Assembly: GCA_004124475.1 (NCBI GenBank)
Contig: SCKK01000018.1
Span: 1-57,676, forward strand
Direction: 5' to 3'
DNA: 57,676 nucleotides
DNA from: Fidelibacterota bacterium
Lineage (GTDB): Bacteria; Fidelibacterota; Marinisomatia; Marinisomatales; SCKK01
The notes beneath the pieces are model-generated. The model was not told the DNA's origin. It did not search any database and was given only the letters and a program-made list of their open reading frames with translations. This document shows, in pieces, positions 26,304 to 35,897 of the stretch. Position numbers and translations under genes: made by a program. Numbering within the stretch: position 1 is the stretch's first letter; each line of letters starts with the position of its first letter.

Positions 26304-27245
26304 TTATAGTCCAAAATAGATCATGGCTCTCACCGCCAAGCTATTAAGACTTGTGGCGGGAGAGTCGCTTATTGTGTTCTGATTGTTGAGGACCCATTTC
26401 CCTTGATTCACTTTTCCCAAGTTGACCCCCACACTTAAGCGAAGCCCCACCCTATCCAAAAATTGTAATTTAATCGCCACATAAGGTTGGATAATAAAAA
26501 ACGCACCGGTGAGAGAGGTCATAGCGACAGCGCTGGGACTGGCAGAGAAAAGCATATCTGTCTGTGCCAGTGCAATATCAGCTACTGTTGAAGTATCATC
26601 TCCATTCAAGTCTCCGACGGCTACATAACCATCTATTCCAAGGTCATATACGCCGGAGAAAATGGATCCCCAGTAGGGTTTCCCGGAACCCTGTGTAATG
26701 CTGAGATTAGCCCTGCCTGCTCCCATAAGTGCACCCGGCGCAATCTCAAGCCCGCGAAAGATAGGGAATACATACTCCACAGTTACTCCCCCGATCCACA
26801 TGGAAAATTCAGCCTGGATATCGGGCGCATTGCTACCAGTGTACTCCACAGCCGTCTCGGTACCCGTATCAAATTCACCATCCCCGTCCAGATCGATAAA
26901 CAGGAATATCTGCGGCCTGTCGGCGATGAGGGATGATCCTACACCGGCATATCCGCCCAGACGCCACCTGGTTGTAATGCTGGAAAAACCTTCACCCCCA
27001 TTAATGACAAATGGAAACCTGAAATTGTCGGTATTTAACCCCAATCCCTTTGTTGTTCCAGAAACCGTATCTAAGACCGAACCCAAAAATTCAAACCCTT
27101 CTAATTTACCAATATCCAAAAACAAGTACATCTGGCTGAACCCCACACCTCCGCCATAAAAGCTTTCCACAGGATAAAGACCATCCTCCTGCGCCATGAT
27201 GGCAAAAGGTAGAATGAGGATTAAAATGGTTTTTCTGATTATCAT
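26304..27245 (-). CDS. Predicted outer-membrane beta-barrel protein
   Basis: A 313-aa protein with a signal peptide (cleaved near AIMAQ). The rest is alternating polar and hydrophobic strands rich in Gly, with a terminal strand NSLAVRAMIYFGL ending in a hydrophobic residue, typical of outer-membrane barrels. A short DLDGDGEFDTGTE loop (about 120-132) looks Ca-binding, and GDLNGDDTSTVADIA is a second such loop. No named family is recognised. It is monocistronic as seen. The start is chosen by AGGTGA spacing; GTG 27257 and ATG 27251 are also possible. Confidence 0.65.
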   Translation of the reverse strand: MIIRKTILILILPFAIMAQEDGLYPVESFYGGGVGFSQMYLFLDIGKLEGFEFLGSVLDTVSGTTKGLGLNTDNFRFPFVINGGEGFSSITTRWRLGGYAGVGSSLIADRPQIFLFIDLDGDGEFDTGTETAVEYTGSNAPDIQAEFSMWIGGVTVEYVFPIFRGLEIAPGALMGAGRANLSITQGSGKPYWGSIFSGVYDLGIDGYVAVGDLNGDDTSTVADIALAQTDMLFSASPSAVAMTSLTGAFFIIQPYVAIKLQFLDRVGLRLSVGVNLGKVNQGKWVLNNQNTISDSPATSLNSLAVRAMIYFGL

Positions 27246-27568
27246 ATACATTCTCACCTGGGAAGAATTTACTGCCGAAAATTTAACTCGTGCTTCTTTT
27301 CACTATCAAGGGATAATTCTTTTAATTTTGATGTCTTTACAAACATGGTTTACGCATAGCCTCCTGTGGACACTTTCTATTTTAGAGCTCGGTTTCCCGT
27401 TCTCTTTTCAGTTTCAAGTGATAATCTGCCCGTTTTGGGAAATGACCCATAAGTGGTCTCAATGAGATTTGCATAAATGGCTGTCGTCTTGTACATTGAG
27501 TTAGTACAAATACTGATCATGTGGAAAAAATAGTCTCTCTCCAAAATTATTATTGAAGGGATATGGTT
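27246..27568. other. Divergent intergenic region
   Basis: About 320 bases separate the minus-strand barrel gene and the plus-strand orphan gene. I find no structured RNA or clear hairpin. It should hold both promoters. Confidence 0.5.
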
Positions 27569-28279
27569 ATGTCTGAAAAAACACCATTATATTACCGATA
27601 TCACTTCGTCTTTGAGAACGATCATGCTGTAGATATTAAAATTAACTTAGATCCTGAAACCCTACAATTTATACCCTCAGACAAACAACTTGCTCCTTAC
27701 TGGGCTCGTTTTGATTATCTCGCCTGTAAAGAATGTCAATTAAACCAAAAAGGTGGATCTTTCTGTCCTGTTGCCGTAAATATCGCGTCAGTCATTGAAG
27801 CTTTCAAGGATGCCTACTCATACGACGTGGTAGACGTCACCGTTGAAACCCAAGATCGAATGTACGCAAAATTACAAGTGCCTATCCAACAACCGCTGAG
27901 CTCGCTTCTGGGGATCATTATGGTAACAAGTGGTTGCGAAAACCTTGACAAGCTTCGTCCAATGGCAAAATACCATCTTCCGTTTGCATCCATCGAAGAG
28001 ACCATTTATCGAGCAACATCCATGTATCTTCTTGCTCAGTATCTCCGGTATAAAAAGGGTTTAAAACCTGATTGGGATATGACTGAACTTGTTGATATCT
28101 ACGATAATATTGATCGAATCAATGCCAACCTTTGCAAGCGGCTCCAGGAAGCTTCCAAAAAGGATGCCAGCCTAAACGCTGTTGTTATTCTTGATGTGTT
28201 TGCTCAAATGATGTCTACATCTTTTGAATATACTTTAAAGGACTTTGAATATCTCTTTGCACCATACCTGCAGCAATAA
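27569..28279 (+). CDS. Conserved-looking protein with Cys cluster, function unknown
   Basis: A 236-aa soluble protein with no signal peptide. Four Cys lie near the start of the mature fold: LACKECQLN and GSFCPVAVN (about 53-67), then SGCENLDKLRP (near 123). The C-terminal half is helical (EETIYRATSMYLLAQYL). The pattern C-x2-C-x9-C suggests a metal site, inferred only. GAAGGG lies eight bases before ATG 27569, so I prefer it to ATG 27563. It is alone on the plus strand between minus-strand genes. I do not recognise a named family. Confidence 0.6.
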   Translation: MSEKTPLYYRYHFVFENDHAVDIKINLDPETLQFIPSDKQLAPYWARFDYLACKECQLNQKGGSFCPVAVNIASVIEAFKDAYSYDVVDVTVETQDRMYAKLQVPIQQPLSSLLGIIMVTSGCENLDKLRPMAKYHLPFASIEETIYRATSMYLLAQYLRYKKGLKPDWDMTELVDIYDNIDRINANLCKRLQEASKKDASLNAVVILDVFAQMMSTSFEYTLKDFEYLFAPYLQQ

Positions 28280-28400
28280 ACAGCAAGACACGACCAATAC
28301 TCATTCCTTACTAACTTTTATCTCTATCACAACAAGTTACTCACAGAGTCCTGCGGACAAGTTTCCCAGTATCCCGAAGCTTCGCGACGTAGCTATGTTC

Positions 28401-29330
28401 TTAACTCCGCAAAAACCCCAAATTCTCCACAGAAAACACGACCGGTTCACCCCAAAAATCCCTCCAGAACTCTTCATCATCACATATATTTCCTTCCATA
28501 AGCATGGTAACCTGGTCTCTAGTGATGGGGAACGACGGAAGCCAGCTAAATAGTGCTGCGATAAATTTTACTCCCCACACCGGGACAGGAGCTTTCCACT
28601 TTTTCTTTCCCACCACCTGAGCAATAATATCCACAATCTCACGCCATGTGAATTCACCCGCTCCACCAACATGATATATCTTTCCCGCCGATCTCTCATT
28701 TGTGAGAGAAGCCACGATTCCTCTCGCTACATCCATTACATGCACAGGCTGGAGTTTAAATTTCCCCGCTTGCTTAACATTCAGTCCTGGATGAAACATG
28801 GGAGCGGGGATACGAGGTTGGATCATCTGGTTCAGCAGGGTTGTACAAAATTCCGTTTTCCCCACCTGCCTCGAGGGGAAGTCAGGATCCCCGAATAGAA
28901 TCGACGGTCTGAAAATCGTCCATTCAAATCCTTTACTTTTGACACATTCCTCAGCCATATATTTTGTAGATTGATAGGGAGTCCCCTCCGGTTTTGCACC
29001 ATTTGCACTCATTAGAAGAAAACGTTTTACTCCTGCTGAAAAGGCAATATCTGTAACAGATTTTGTTGCCTGAAAATGAAGCCTTTCGAAAGTGATACCT
29101 TTCCGTTTACTCTGCCGAAGTATCCCTATCAGATGAATTACAGCATCACATCCGGCAGGCATCTTAAAGGAAAAGACATCTCCTGTTACAGTTTCTCCTG
29201 AGAAATTCACCGGGAGCTTGTGCTCACTACCAGGTCTCACTAATACTACCACTTCGTGTCCCCGACGCTGCAATTCATAAAGAATATAACCACCCACAAA
29301 ACCTGTTCCGCCTGTTATAAATACTCGCAT
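28401..29330 (-). CDS. NAD(P)-binding reductase of the atypical SDR family (NDUFA9-like)
   Basis: A 309-aa Rossmann protein. The nucleotide motif GGTGFVGGYI (7-16) is the glycine-rich loop of atypical short-chain dehydrogenases. After VIHLIGIL and a Tyr/Lys area with YQSTKYMAEE (about 118-127), which matches the Y-x3-K catalytic pair, the C-terminal half is substrate-specific. Similar proteins are annotated as complex I NDUFA9 subunit-like or as nucleoside-diphosphate-sugar epimerases. The substrate is unknown. It is divergent from the kinase gene at 29433. Confidence 0.85.
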   Translation of the reverse strand: MRVFITGGTGFVGGYILYELQRRGHEVVVLVRPGSEHKLPVNFSGETVTGDVFSFKMPAGCDAVIHLIGILRQSKRKGITFERLHFQATKSVTDIAFSAGVKRFLLMSANGAKPEGTPYQSTKYMAEECVKSKGFEWTIFRPSILFGDPDFPSRQVGKTEFCTTLLNQMIQPRIPAPMFHPGLNVKQAGKFKLQPVHVMDVARGIVASLTNERSAGKIYHVGGAGEFTWREIVDIIAQVVGKKKWKAPVPVWGVKFIAALFSWLPSFPITRDQVTMLMEGNICDDEEFWRDFWGEPVVFSVENLGFLRS

Positions 29331-29432
29331 TCTGTATTAAATTAATTACTTTATATTGAAGAAACGAATCAATTTATGTAAGACAAGATGGTCTCTTGTC
29401 CTACGAGTAAAAATTTCCTAATTTCCTTGTAC

Positions 29433-30209
29433 ATGTTGGACCTGTCTTCATCCGTTAAAATTTCTGGGCTGCTTCCGGATTCTCTCAACTTAGACGGTAT
29501 ATTAAACCGAAATAAATTAGCTGATATTGCCCAAACAATCTATGATACCAACCCGAATCTTGTTGCACAGTTAAAAACAGACACAAGTCCTGTTGTGGTT
29601 AAATGGTTCGGTTGGCGACACCCCATCCATCAACTATTAAGCCCCATCTTTCTTAGTAGAGCTCAAGTAAGTTGGACAACCGCTCAAGCTCTCTTAAACG
29701 CCGGTGCATTGACTCCTAAACCAATCTTTGTCTACACAAAACGACAAAAGGGAATTATCCATGAAAACATTTTTATCACTGAGGCAATTCAGCCCCATAA
29801 AACCTTGCGAAATTTGTTGAAATCAGATGAAAAATTTGCCTTCTTTCAAACTACTATTACTAACCTCGCTATCAGCATTGCCAGAATGCACAACGCCGGT
29901 ATATTTCACCGAGACCTGACAACGGGAAATTTTCTCGTAAACAATGGCGGGGAAGTATTTATTGTTGACCTCAACAGGGCTAATATCTTTCACAAACTTT
30001 CTCATCATCATCGTCTGTCAGATCTGGCAAAGATCAACATCAAAACTAACGATGAATCAATAATAAGATTATTAGAAGAACTTTTTTTTAATATCTATAA
30101 GAAAGAAACTGGAATAGAATTCGATTGGATAGCAGGATATAAAGAATATCAAAATGTTTTATTGACGGGGCGAAGACGAAAAAAACAGTTACGTTCCTTA
30201 TTTCGTTGA
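29433..30209 (+). CDS. KdkA/WaaP-type lipopolysaccharide core kinase-like protein
   Basis: A 258-aa protein with the protein-kinase-like fold of 3-deoxy-D-manno-octulosonate kinases. It has VVVKWFGWRHP (Lys of the ATP site, near 53) and HRDLTTGNFLV (catalytic loop, near 158) followed by FIVDLNRANIF (metal-binding DLN in place of DFG, near 174). This family phosphorylates Kdo or heptose in the inner core of lipopolysaccharide at the inner membrane. The codons before ATG 29433 have no clear ribosome site. It ends convergently, overlapping the methyltransferase by 12 bases. Confidence 0.75.
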   Translation: MLDLSSSVKISGLLPDSLNLDGILNRNKLADIAQTIYDTNPNLVAQLKTDTSPVVVKWFGWRHPIHQLLSPIFLSRAQVSWTTAQALLNAGALTPKPIFVYTKRQKGIIHENIFITEAIQPHKTLRNLLKSDEKFAFFQTTITNLAISIARMHNAGIFHRDLTTGNFLVNNGGEVFIVDLNRANIFHKLSHHHRLSDLAKINIKTNDESIIRLLEELFFNIYKKETGIEFDWIAGYKEYQNVLLTGRRRKKQLRSLFR

Positions 30210-30812
30210 AATCAGATAAATATTATGTGCGTGTAATCCGGGTACCACAGCTCGTTTCTGTACAGTTTTTAAGCCAGATATTGATACCTCCCCTTTGAAA
30301 CCACTGCGGGTCAACATGGTAATCCGTGACGGCTTTTTGGCGATGGCACGATGAAGAATGTGTAAAGGATTTTTTATGTAGACAGAGACAACAATCCAAT
30401 TTCGACTTACCCGTTTAAACTCTTTTAAAATTGCAATCCGTTCTCCCTGCTCATGCATGTGTTGGAAAAGGCGAAAGCAAAAAATAACATCTATCGACTG
30501 ACTTTTAAAGGGAAGGGATTGGGCAATTCCATTGACACTTCCGTATGCGATCCCCACTTTTCTCTCTTGATAAACCAGCGGCATGAATCCCCAATCCGCT
30601 GCGTAAACGGTTCCAAACTCACTCAATATGGGTAAAAATCGGCCATATCCAACGGGAACATCCAAAATCGTACCTTGAAGTTGATAGTCATGAAAGATTG
30701 AATTGACTAACCTTTGTTCCTTTTTACTAATCCACCGTTGATCCCATGAGCGATACCGTTTTTCTGCATATCTCTCTACTTGTTCAATGACCTTCCAGTG
30801 CGTGTATGCCAT
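30198..30812 (-). CDS. Class I SAM-dependent methyltransferase
   Basis: A 204-aa protein. Motif I is ILDVPVGYGRFLPIL (about 49-63), where the usual G-x-G-x-G is VGYG. Motif II region YAADWGFMP and a later VIFCFRLFQHM complete the SAM fold. The substrate is unknown; its placement beside a lipopolysaccharide-kinase-like gene may mean a cell-surface glycan target. I start at ATG 30812 (MAYTHWKVIEQ), which lies just inside the stop region of the aldo/keto reductase. The open frame extends to 30854. Confidence 0.75.
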   Translation of the reverse strand: MAYTHWKVIEQVERYAEKRYRSWDQRWISKKEQRLVNSIFHDYQLQGTILDVPVGYGRFLPILSEFGTVYAADWGFMPLVYQERKVGIAYGSVNGIAQSLPFKSQSIDVIFCFRLFQHMHEQGERIAILKEFKRVSRNWIVVSVYIKNPLHILHRAIAKKPSRITMLTRSGFKGEVSISGLKTVQKRAVVPGLHAHNIYLISTK

Positions 30813-30819
30813 TTCTCTT

Positions 30820-31782
30820 TTACTTTCGATAGAGAGCTTTAACCCAATCTGCATCTTCTTGACTCAACGGGGTTCCCACTTTTGCTGCAGATTCGACTTG
30901 TGCAGAGTTCCTTTGACCTAAAAGAACACACCCTGTTTGAGAATCGATTAATAGAGAATCCACCAGCCCATGTAATATAGATTCTGAGTGATGGGAGAAA
31001 CGTTCCTCCAATAATATCCTGTTTTCCATCATTTTTTCGATAATTGCCTTGTTTCCAAAATCTTTAATGTTTTTCCTGAAATCACCCTCTGGAAATTGAA
31101 CCGGTTTCGTATATTTCCCCGTTAATAGTCCATGTTTGATGGGAGAGAAAAAAACCACTCCAGTATTTTTCTGATCCACCCACGCTTTCAGTCCACTAGA
31201 TTCATAATCATCATCCATAACATTGCGGTAAGCTTGAATTACATCCGGGTTAGTAAGTGCTGCGTAGGTCATAATTTTTCCCATATCCCAGTCAGAAATT
31301 CCAATAAACCGGATTTTCCCTTCCTCCTTGAACCGATGCATCATTTCCAGAGCCTCATTAAAATATTCTCCCTTTTTTCCGAATAGACAATGATGTAAAT
31401 AATAAAGGTCGATTGTCTCTGTTTTCAGGTTTTTAAGCGATTGTTCCAACTGGTGTCGCATGTGATCAGGATGATAAAAATGTTCATAAGTACCTTTGTC
31501 CCAACCAACTTTAGTGGCAAGAAATATTTCATCCCGTGGAACAATATCCCATATGCCGCCAATAATTTTTTCTGATTTTCCCGAGCCATATACATCTGCG
31601 GTATCCCAATGATTAATACCCAATTTCCATGCCCTGATTAGTGCTTCTGTTGAATCTCTATCCTCCTGCCCCATCCAGCCGACAGATTGGCCACCGCTGA
31701 CATTTGGTCCTCCATAAGACCAGGTTCCCAAGCTTATTGCTGACACCATTATATTCGTTCGTCCAAGTGTAATCCTATCCAT
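30820..31782 (-). CDS. Aldo/keto reductase
   Basis: A 320-aa (alpha/beta)8 oxidoreductase. The signature DTADVYGSGKSEKIIGG (near 58) holds the catalytic Asp and Tyr; FLATKVGW holds the Lys; DLYYLHHCL the His. The C-terminal VLLGQRNSAQVESA is the NADPH-binding segment. It resembles the voltage-gated potassium-channel beta-subunit-like and YghZ-type families. Start ATG 31782 is preceded by CAGGAGG. It is followed by the methyltransferase gene with a small overlap. Confidence 0.9.
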   Translation of the reverse strand: MDRITLGRTNIMVSAISLGTWSYGGPNVSGGQSVGWMGQEDRDSTEALIRAWKLGINHWDTADVYGSGKSEKIIGGIWDIVPRDEIFLATKVGWDKGTYEHFYHPDHMRHQLEQSLKNLKTETIDLYYLHHCLFGKKGEYFNEALEMMHRFKEEGKIRFIGISDWDMGKIMTYAALTNPDVIQAYRNVMDDDYESSGLKAWVDQKNTGVVFFSPIKHGLLTGKYTKPVQFPEGDFRKNIKDFGNKAIIEKMMENRILLEERFSHHSESILHGLVDSLLIDSQTGCVLLGQRNSAQVESAAKVGTPLSQEDADWVKALYRK

Positions 31783-31929
31783 CTATCCTCCTGATCTAAC
31801 GGTGAATGTAGCACCCCGATCCCGATTCCATCGGGAGGGGTATCTTGCGAACCACCTTAGGAAATAACTCCATAATGTCTAAGTATCCAAACAAATAAAA
31901 TGAAAATTCCTTCCCGCCGCTTGCTCCCC

Positions 31930-31982
31930 AGCCTGCCCCACTCCATGGGTGGCTGGCAGGCGAAGAAAAAGGGCGGGCAGGT
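31930..31982. repeat. Palindromic CCTGCC/GGCAGG element, copy 3
   Basis: AGCCTGCCCC, an inner CATGG core, then GGCTGGCAGGCG and GGGCGGGCAGG. It is the third member of the family at 466-500 and 2988-3027, here between genes. Confidence 0.55.
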
Positions 31983-32042
31983 ACAATCAAGATTCTTAGA
32001 AGGTCTTGACTCGTAAAACTTTAGAGTCTAACTTTCTACAGG

Positions 32043-32835
32043 ATGTGTACATTAACCATCAATTTCAATCCTGGGGATGACTACCCCATTATTATTGCTA
32101 CCAATAGAGATGAATCTTACACTCGTCCAAGTTCACCTCCCACAATCATAGAAACTGACCCCATTATTTTTGCCCCACAAGATCTGGAAGGAGGAGGAAC
32201 GTGGTTCGGTATAAATGAATTTGGACTCGTTGCCATGATTACAAATGTGTGGATTGAGTCTAATGGGCCTTTATATCAGGGTGAGGCTTCTACTCGATCC
32301 AGAGGGCAGTTAACATTAGATGTTCTCCGATGTCCCAATATGAAAAGCGCTAAGATAGTGGTGCAGCAAAAATTAGAGGTGGACAATTACCAGTTTTTCA
32401 ATCTTGCAGTTCTCTCATACAAGGAGGGTATCGTCTTCTCATTTTCCGGTGAACTAAAAGAGTTTCCTCTTTCCCCCGGGGGAGCTACAATCTTAAATAC
32501 ACCCTACCATTCATCTCCGCAAAAACCTGATAGGTTGCCCCCAATACACGCCAGAAATTAACCTCTCTGATAATGCAATACATCAATGGCTCTCTGAAGT
32601 TCAAAATTATTTGTCTCAGCACCCGGATTACTGTAAACACAACGAATTTTACGGCACTCGCTCATCCCAAATTGTACTTATCAGCAAACGGGATGATAAA
32701 TCACACGAACCGCTATTTCAAGAACGAATGTGGTATGCTGATGGTCCCCCTTGTGATACAACCTTCATAGATTTTTCTCCCCAACTTCAAAAGGTTATCA
32801 CAGGTTCTATTTCGGAAACAGACGAGGTTTCATGA
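32043..32835 (+). pseudogene. TANGO2/NRDE-family protein, single frameshift
   Basis: The first part (32043-32561) begins MCTLTINFNPGDDYPIIIATNRDES, with the N-terminal Cys and NRDE motif of this family. It ends early at a stop, but the other frame carries PEINLSDNAIHQWLSEVQNY and CKHNEFYGTRSSQIVLI to the stop at 32833-32835. One extra C in the five-C run at 32538-32542 explains this: the span is 264 codons plus one base. The end overlaps coaBC by ATGA. NRDE proteins resemble N-terminal nucleophile hydrolases; their substrate is uncertain. If the C-run is an assembly error the gene is intact. Confidence 0.8.
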
Positions 32836-34052
32836 TGTCAGTGCTTAAAGATAAAAGAATTCTGTTAGGGGTTACAGGTTCCATTGCGGCATACAAAGCT
32901 TGCGAAATTATTCGACTTCTCAGAAAATCCGAAGCTGAAGTACAGGTTGTAATGACAAAATCTGCAACAGAACTTGTAGGACCCACCACATTTTCCGCTC
33001 TCACCGGCAAAGAGGTATTAACGGATATGTTTATTGATCCTCCCCCGCCAGGAGAAATTCATCTGCATATAGCAGAAAATGTGGATATCATCGTGGTTGC
33101 GCCTGCTACTGCTAATATTCTGGCAAAAACTGCCCAGGGAATCGCTGACGATCTCCTATCTACAGTCCTTCTTGTCAGTAACGTGCCGCTGCTCTTTGCC
33201 CCTGCGATGCACCATAACATGTGGCAAAATAGAGCAACTCAAACCAATATGGATACCTTGAAAAAACATGGTAGAATTCTCATCCAGCCAGATTATGGCT
33301 CTCTGGCAAATCTCGCAATAGGAGAAGGGCGAATGGCGGAGCCAGTGGTGGTGGTATCAAAAATTCGTGAGATATTAGGGATACCACAAGATTTTCACGG
33401 GAAACGGGTTCTTATTACAGCGGGACCAACAAGAGAACCTATTGATGCGGTGAGGTTCATCTCCAACCGTTCCAGTGGAAAAATGGGGTTTGCCTTAGCT
33501 CAGGCCGCCATCGACCGGGGGGCTGAGGTTACCCTAATTACAGGTCCTGTTTACCTGAAGTTCCCCAAAATGTGTAGCGTAGTCACCGTGGAAACGGCAG
33601 AGGATATGAACAGAGCCGTTCGAAAGATTTCTTCTCAACAAGACTTTATTATCATGGCAGCCGCTGTGGGAGACTTTTCCCTACCGTCCCCTCAAAAATC
33701 CAAGATTAAACTCCCCAATCACACATTGACCCTGAAATTGCAGTCAACACCCGATATATTGAAAGGACTACGATCGATATCAGACGCCTTTATAGTCGGT
33801 TTTGCCTTAGAAACAGAAGATGGGGAAAAGAATGCTTTGAAAAAAATGAAAGATAAAAGACTTGATGCCATTGTGTTAAACTACGCAAATCAGCCCGGAA
33901 CAGGATTTGAAACGGATACAAACGAAGGAACTCTTTTCCTCAGAGGAGTGAAAAAGGGAATTCACCTACCCCTTGAGTCAAAAATGAAGATGGCACATCG
34001 AATTCTAACAGAGGTAAAAAAAGTTGCCACAACGGAGCCTATGAAATCGTAG
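32832..34052 (+). CDS. coaBC: Bifunctional phosphopantothenoylcysteine decarboxylase/synthetase
   Basis: A 406-aa fusion for CoA synthesis. The flavodoxin-like CoaC part (1-185) has GVTGSIAAYKA, the active-site His region EIHLHIAENVD, PATANIL and PAMHHNMW. The CoaB part (from about 195) has ITAGPTREPIDAVRFISN and the KIKLPNH and LVGFALET-type segments. CoaB joins phosphopantothenate to Cys using CTP; CoaC then decarboxylates. Two CoaC positions differ from the E. coli pattern: PxMN is PAMH, and the Cys before GxGRM is Asn (SLANLAIGEGRM). It is coupled by ATGA to the upstream gene. Confidence 0.92.
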   Translation: MMSVLKDKRILLGVTGSIAAYKACEIIRLLRKSEAEVQVVMTKSATELVGPTTFSALTGKEVLTDMFIDPPPPGEIHLHIAENVDIIVVAPATANILAKTAQGIADDLLSTVLLVSNVPLLFAPAMHHNMWQNRATQTNMDTLKKHGRILIQPDYGSLANLAIGEGRMAEPVVVVSKIREILGIPQDFHGKRVLITAGPTREPIDAVRFISNRSSGKMGFALAQAAIDRGAEVTLITGPVYLKFPKMCSVVTVETAEDMNRAVRKISSQQDFIIMAAAVGDFSLPSPQKSKIKLPNHTLTLKLQSTPDILKGLRSISDAFIVGFALETEDGEKNALKKMKDKRLDAIVLNYANQPGTGFETDTNEGTLFLRGVKKGIHLPLESKMKMAHRILTEVKKVATTEPMKS

Positions 34053-34201
34053 TCTTTCTGGGTTCAGGTATTTATGTCTTCAAGTTTGTATTGTCCCACA
34101 ACAGTCAATATACTGCACATTAAGCAAAGGTCACTAAAATTCAAAAATGTTATAACACATTAACATTTGAACACTTGAACACTTTTCTATTTGGATCTCG
34201 G

Positions 34202-35242
34202 TTATTCCACCAACGAACTAATATCCATCAAATATAAAGACAACTTCCGTTTCCCTGGAGCAGCGCCACGGCTTGAAGAAAACATAACTTTTTTACCATC
34301 GGGGGAAATCACCGGGAACCCATCAAAGGCATTGCTGTAGGTGAGACGCGTCTGTTTCCCCGTCTTGAGATCCATTAAAAAGACCTCAAAATTGTGGGGA
34401 GGTAAAACTTTCACGAAGACAAACCGCTTACCATCTGGGCCCGGGTGTGGCGCCCAGTTAGTACCATCATCATGAGTAATCTGTTTTAGCCCTGTCCCGT
34501 CATGTTTGATGGTGAAAATTGTCATGGGCTTACCCCGAGCATCATCATATTCCCTTTTCCAGGCTCGATAAAGGATAGTTTCACTATCCGGCATGTAAAA
34601 CGAGCCCCCTTCCTGCCAGTCATCCGTACGAGTGATTTGAAACTCGTCTGTTCCATCCGGTCGCATCCGCCATAGGTTCAGCTTCCCATCGACCTGACGG
34701 GTGAACAAAATCCACTGCCCATCCGGGGAAAGAGATACCTCTGCATCATAGTATTCATTATTCGTCAGTCTGATCACATTCGACCCATCAAGATCACTCG
34801 AATACAACTCAGCGCCCTGAGGATAGATGGTCGCTATGGACCAGTCTCCAACCGGCAATTCGGGATGGTCTTTGGTGGACGTCCAAATCAGTCGGTCACC
34901 GCTGGGGAAATAGTAGGAGCAGGCGTCCTCCCCCTTGTTGTTTATACGTCGAACTTCTGTCCCGTCAATGTTTGCAGTGTAGACGTGGTGGACCGAATCA
35001 TCCGGCAGAACTTTCGCGTTACAGATTAGGCTTTTGCCATCAGGAGAAAAGTATGCCTCCGCAGCGACGGGTAGCCCGGAAACGGGAACAACAGGAAGTT
35101 CACTGCTTTCATCCTGGACAGCGAAACGAACAGATATTATAGTTTCACCAATTGTGTGGGTACATGGAAAAAGAAGAACCAATGAGCAAACCGTTGAGAT
35201 TATAAATAAATATTCTTTCGTCCGCAGGAACTCGGTAACCAA
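34202..35242 (-). CDS. Exported TolB-like beta-propeller protein
   Basis: A 346-aa protein with a hydrophobic N-terminus (about 12-30) and a row of PD40/TolB propeller repeats. Each has SPDG or PDGK near the blade start (FSPDGKSLICN, SPDGQWILFTR, SPDGKKVMFSS). The repeats resemble protein-interaction or sugar-sensing propellers such as those in TolB. The start is uncertain: the frame opens with TTG 35242. No operon partner is clear, since the redoxin gene lies 139 bp upstream on the same strand. Confidence 0.78.
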   Translation of the reverse strand: MVTEFLRTKEYLFIISTVCSLVLLFPCTHTIGETIISVRFAVQDESSELPVVPVSGLPVAAEAYFSPDGKSLICNAKVLPDDSVHHVYTANIDGTEVRRINNKGEDACSYYFPSGDRLIWTSTKDHPELPVGDWSIATIYPQGAELYSSDLDGSNVIRLTNNEYYDAEVSLSPDGQWILFTRQVDGKLNLWRMRPDGTDEFQITRTDDWQEGGSFYMPDSETILYRAWKREYDDARGKPMTIFTIKHDGTGLKQITHDDGTNWAPHPGPDGKRFVFVKVLPPHNFEVFLMDLKTGKQTRLTYSNAFDGFPVISPDGKKVMFSSSRGAAPGKRKLSLYLMDISSLVE

Positions 35243-35381
35243 TTCTCTAATTATAGCGGTATCCTCTCCTCATGCTGACTGAAGTAGACGACTATATCGT
35301 TCACTTTATCCAGCACCTTCTTTTCGCCAGAAGTAGCAACGTTAAAACTGCTGATAGTCGTTTAATAGAGACCTCTTGTGT

Positions 35382-35897
35382 TTAAATCCAATTCGAACAG
35401 TCAAGTTTTTCGAATATTATTTCGTCACTGAAGTTCCCCGGCCCTCTCCCCTTTTCCATCCATTTTATAGAGAGGTCAGTTTCAAGAACAATAACTGCGG
35501 GAATCATTTCGGTTTGGCTCATCCGAAGCTTAAGATGATCCGCAAAGGAAAAATCTGTGTCGTTCACAAAAGGATACGGGAATTGCGTCTGTTTTTTCAC
35601 ACCCGCTACTGCCTCCAGGGAACCGGGACAGATGACCAAGAAGGTGATGTTACATTTTTTGAAGTCAGACAGGTTTTTCTTTATCCTCAAAAGCTGCTCT
35701 CTGCAGACGGGACACCATGCCGCCTTCATGATGATTACAACAACAGTCTGTTTTTCCGCCAATTTCATAAGATCAACAACATCCCCTTCTACGGTAGTGA
35801 CTTTTTCCGGGAAAGTGAATTCACCTTCTTCACTTTTCCCAACACCTGTGCCAGCTAAAAAGACAACGAAAAAAAGTAAAAAAAGAGGCCTGGTCAT
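35382..35897 (-). CDS. Exported thioredoxin-like thiol reductase (redoxin)
   Basis: A 171-aa protein with a signal peptide (1-20, GTGVGKS). The thioredoxin fold has KAAWCPVCREQL (CxxC near 62-65) and a cis-Pro in IPAVIVLE (near 133). It resembles AhpC/TSA or TlpA-type thiol-disulfide oxidoreductases of the periplasm. The ATG (35895-35897) overlaps the stop of a broken PEBP gene by ATGA, so the two formed one transcript. Both active-site Cys are encoded by TGC or TGT, unlike the gene at 705. Confidence 0.82.
   Translation of the reverse strand: MTRPLFLLFFVVFLAGTGVGKSEEGEFTFPEKVTTVEGDVVDLMKLAEKQTVVVIIMKAAWCPVCREQLLRIKKNLSDFKKCNITFLVICPGSLEAVAGVKKQTQFPYPFVNDTDFSFADHLKLRMSQTEMIPAVIVLETDLSIKWMEKGRGPGNFSDEIIFEKLDCSNWI

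Noticed and set aside
35382-35897. Redoxin as a third selenoprotein
   Set aside because: Its CxxC is intact with two Cys codons; no in-frame TGA occurs.
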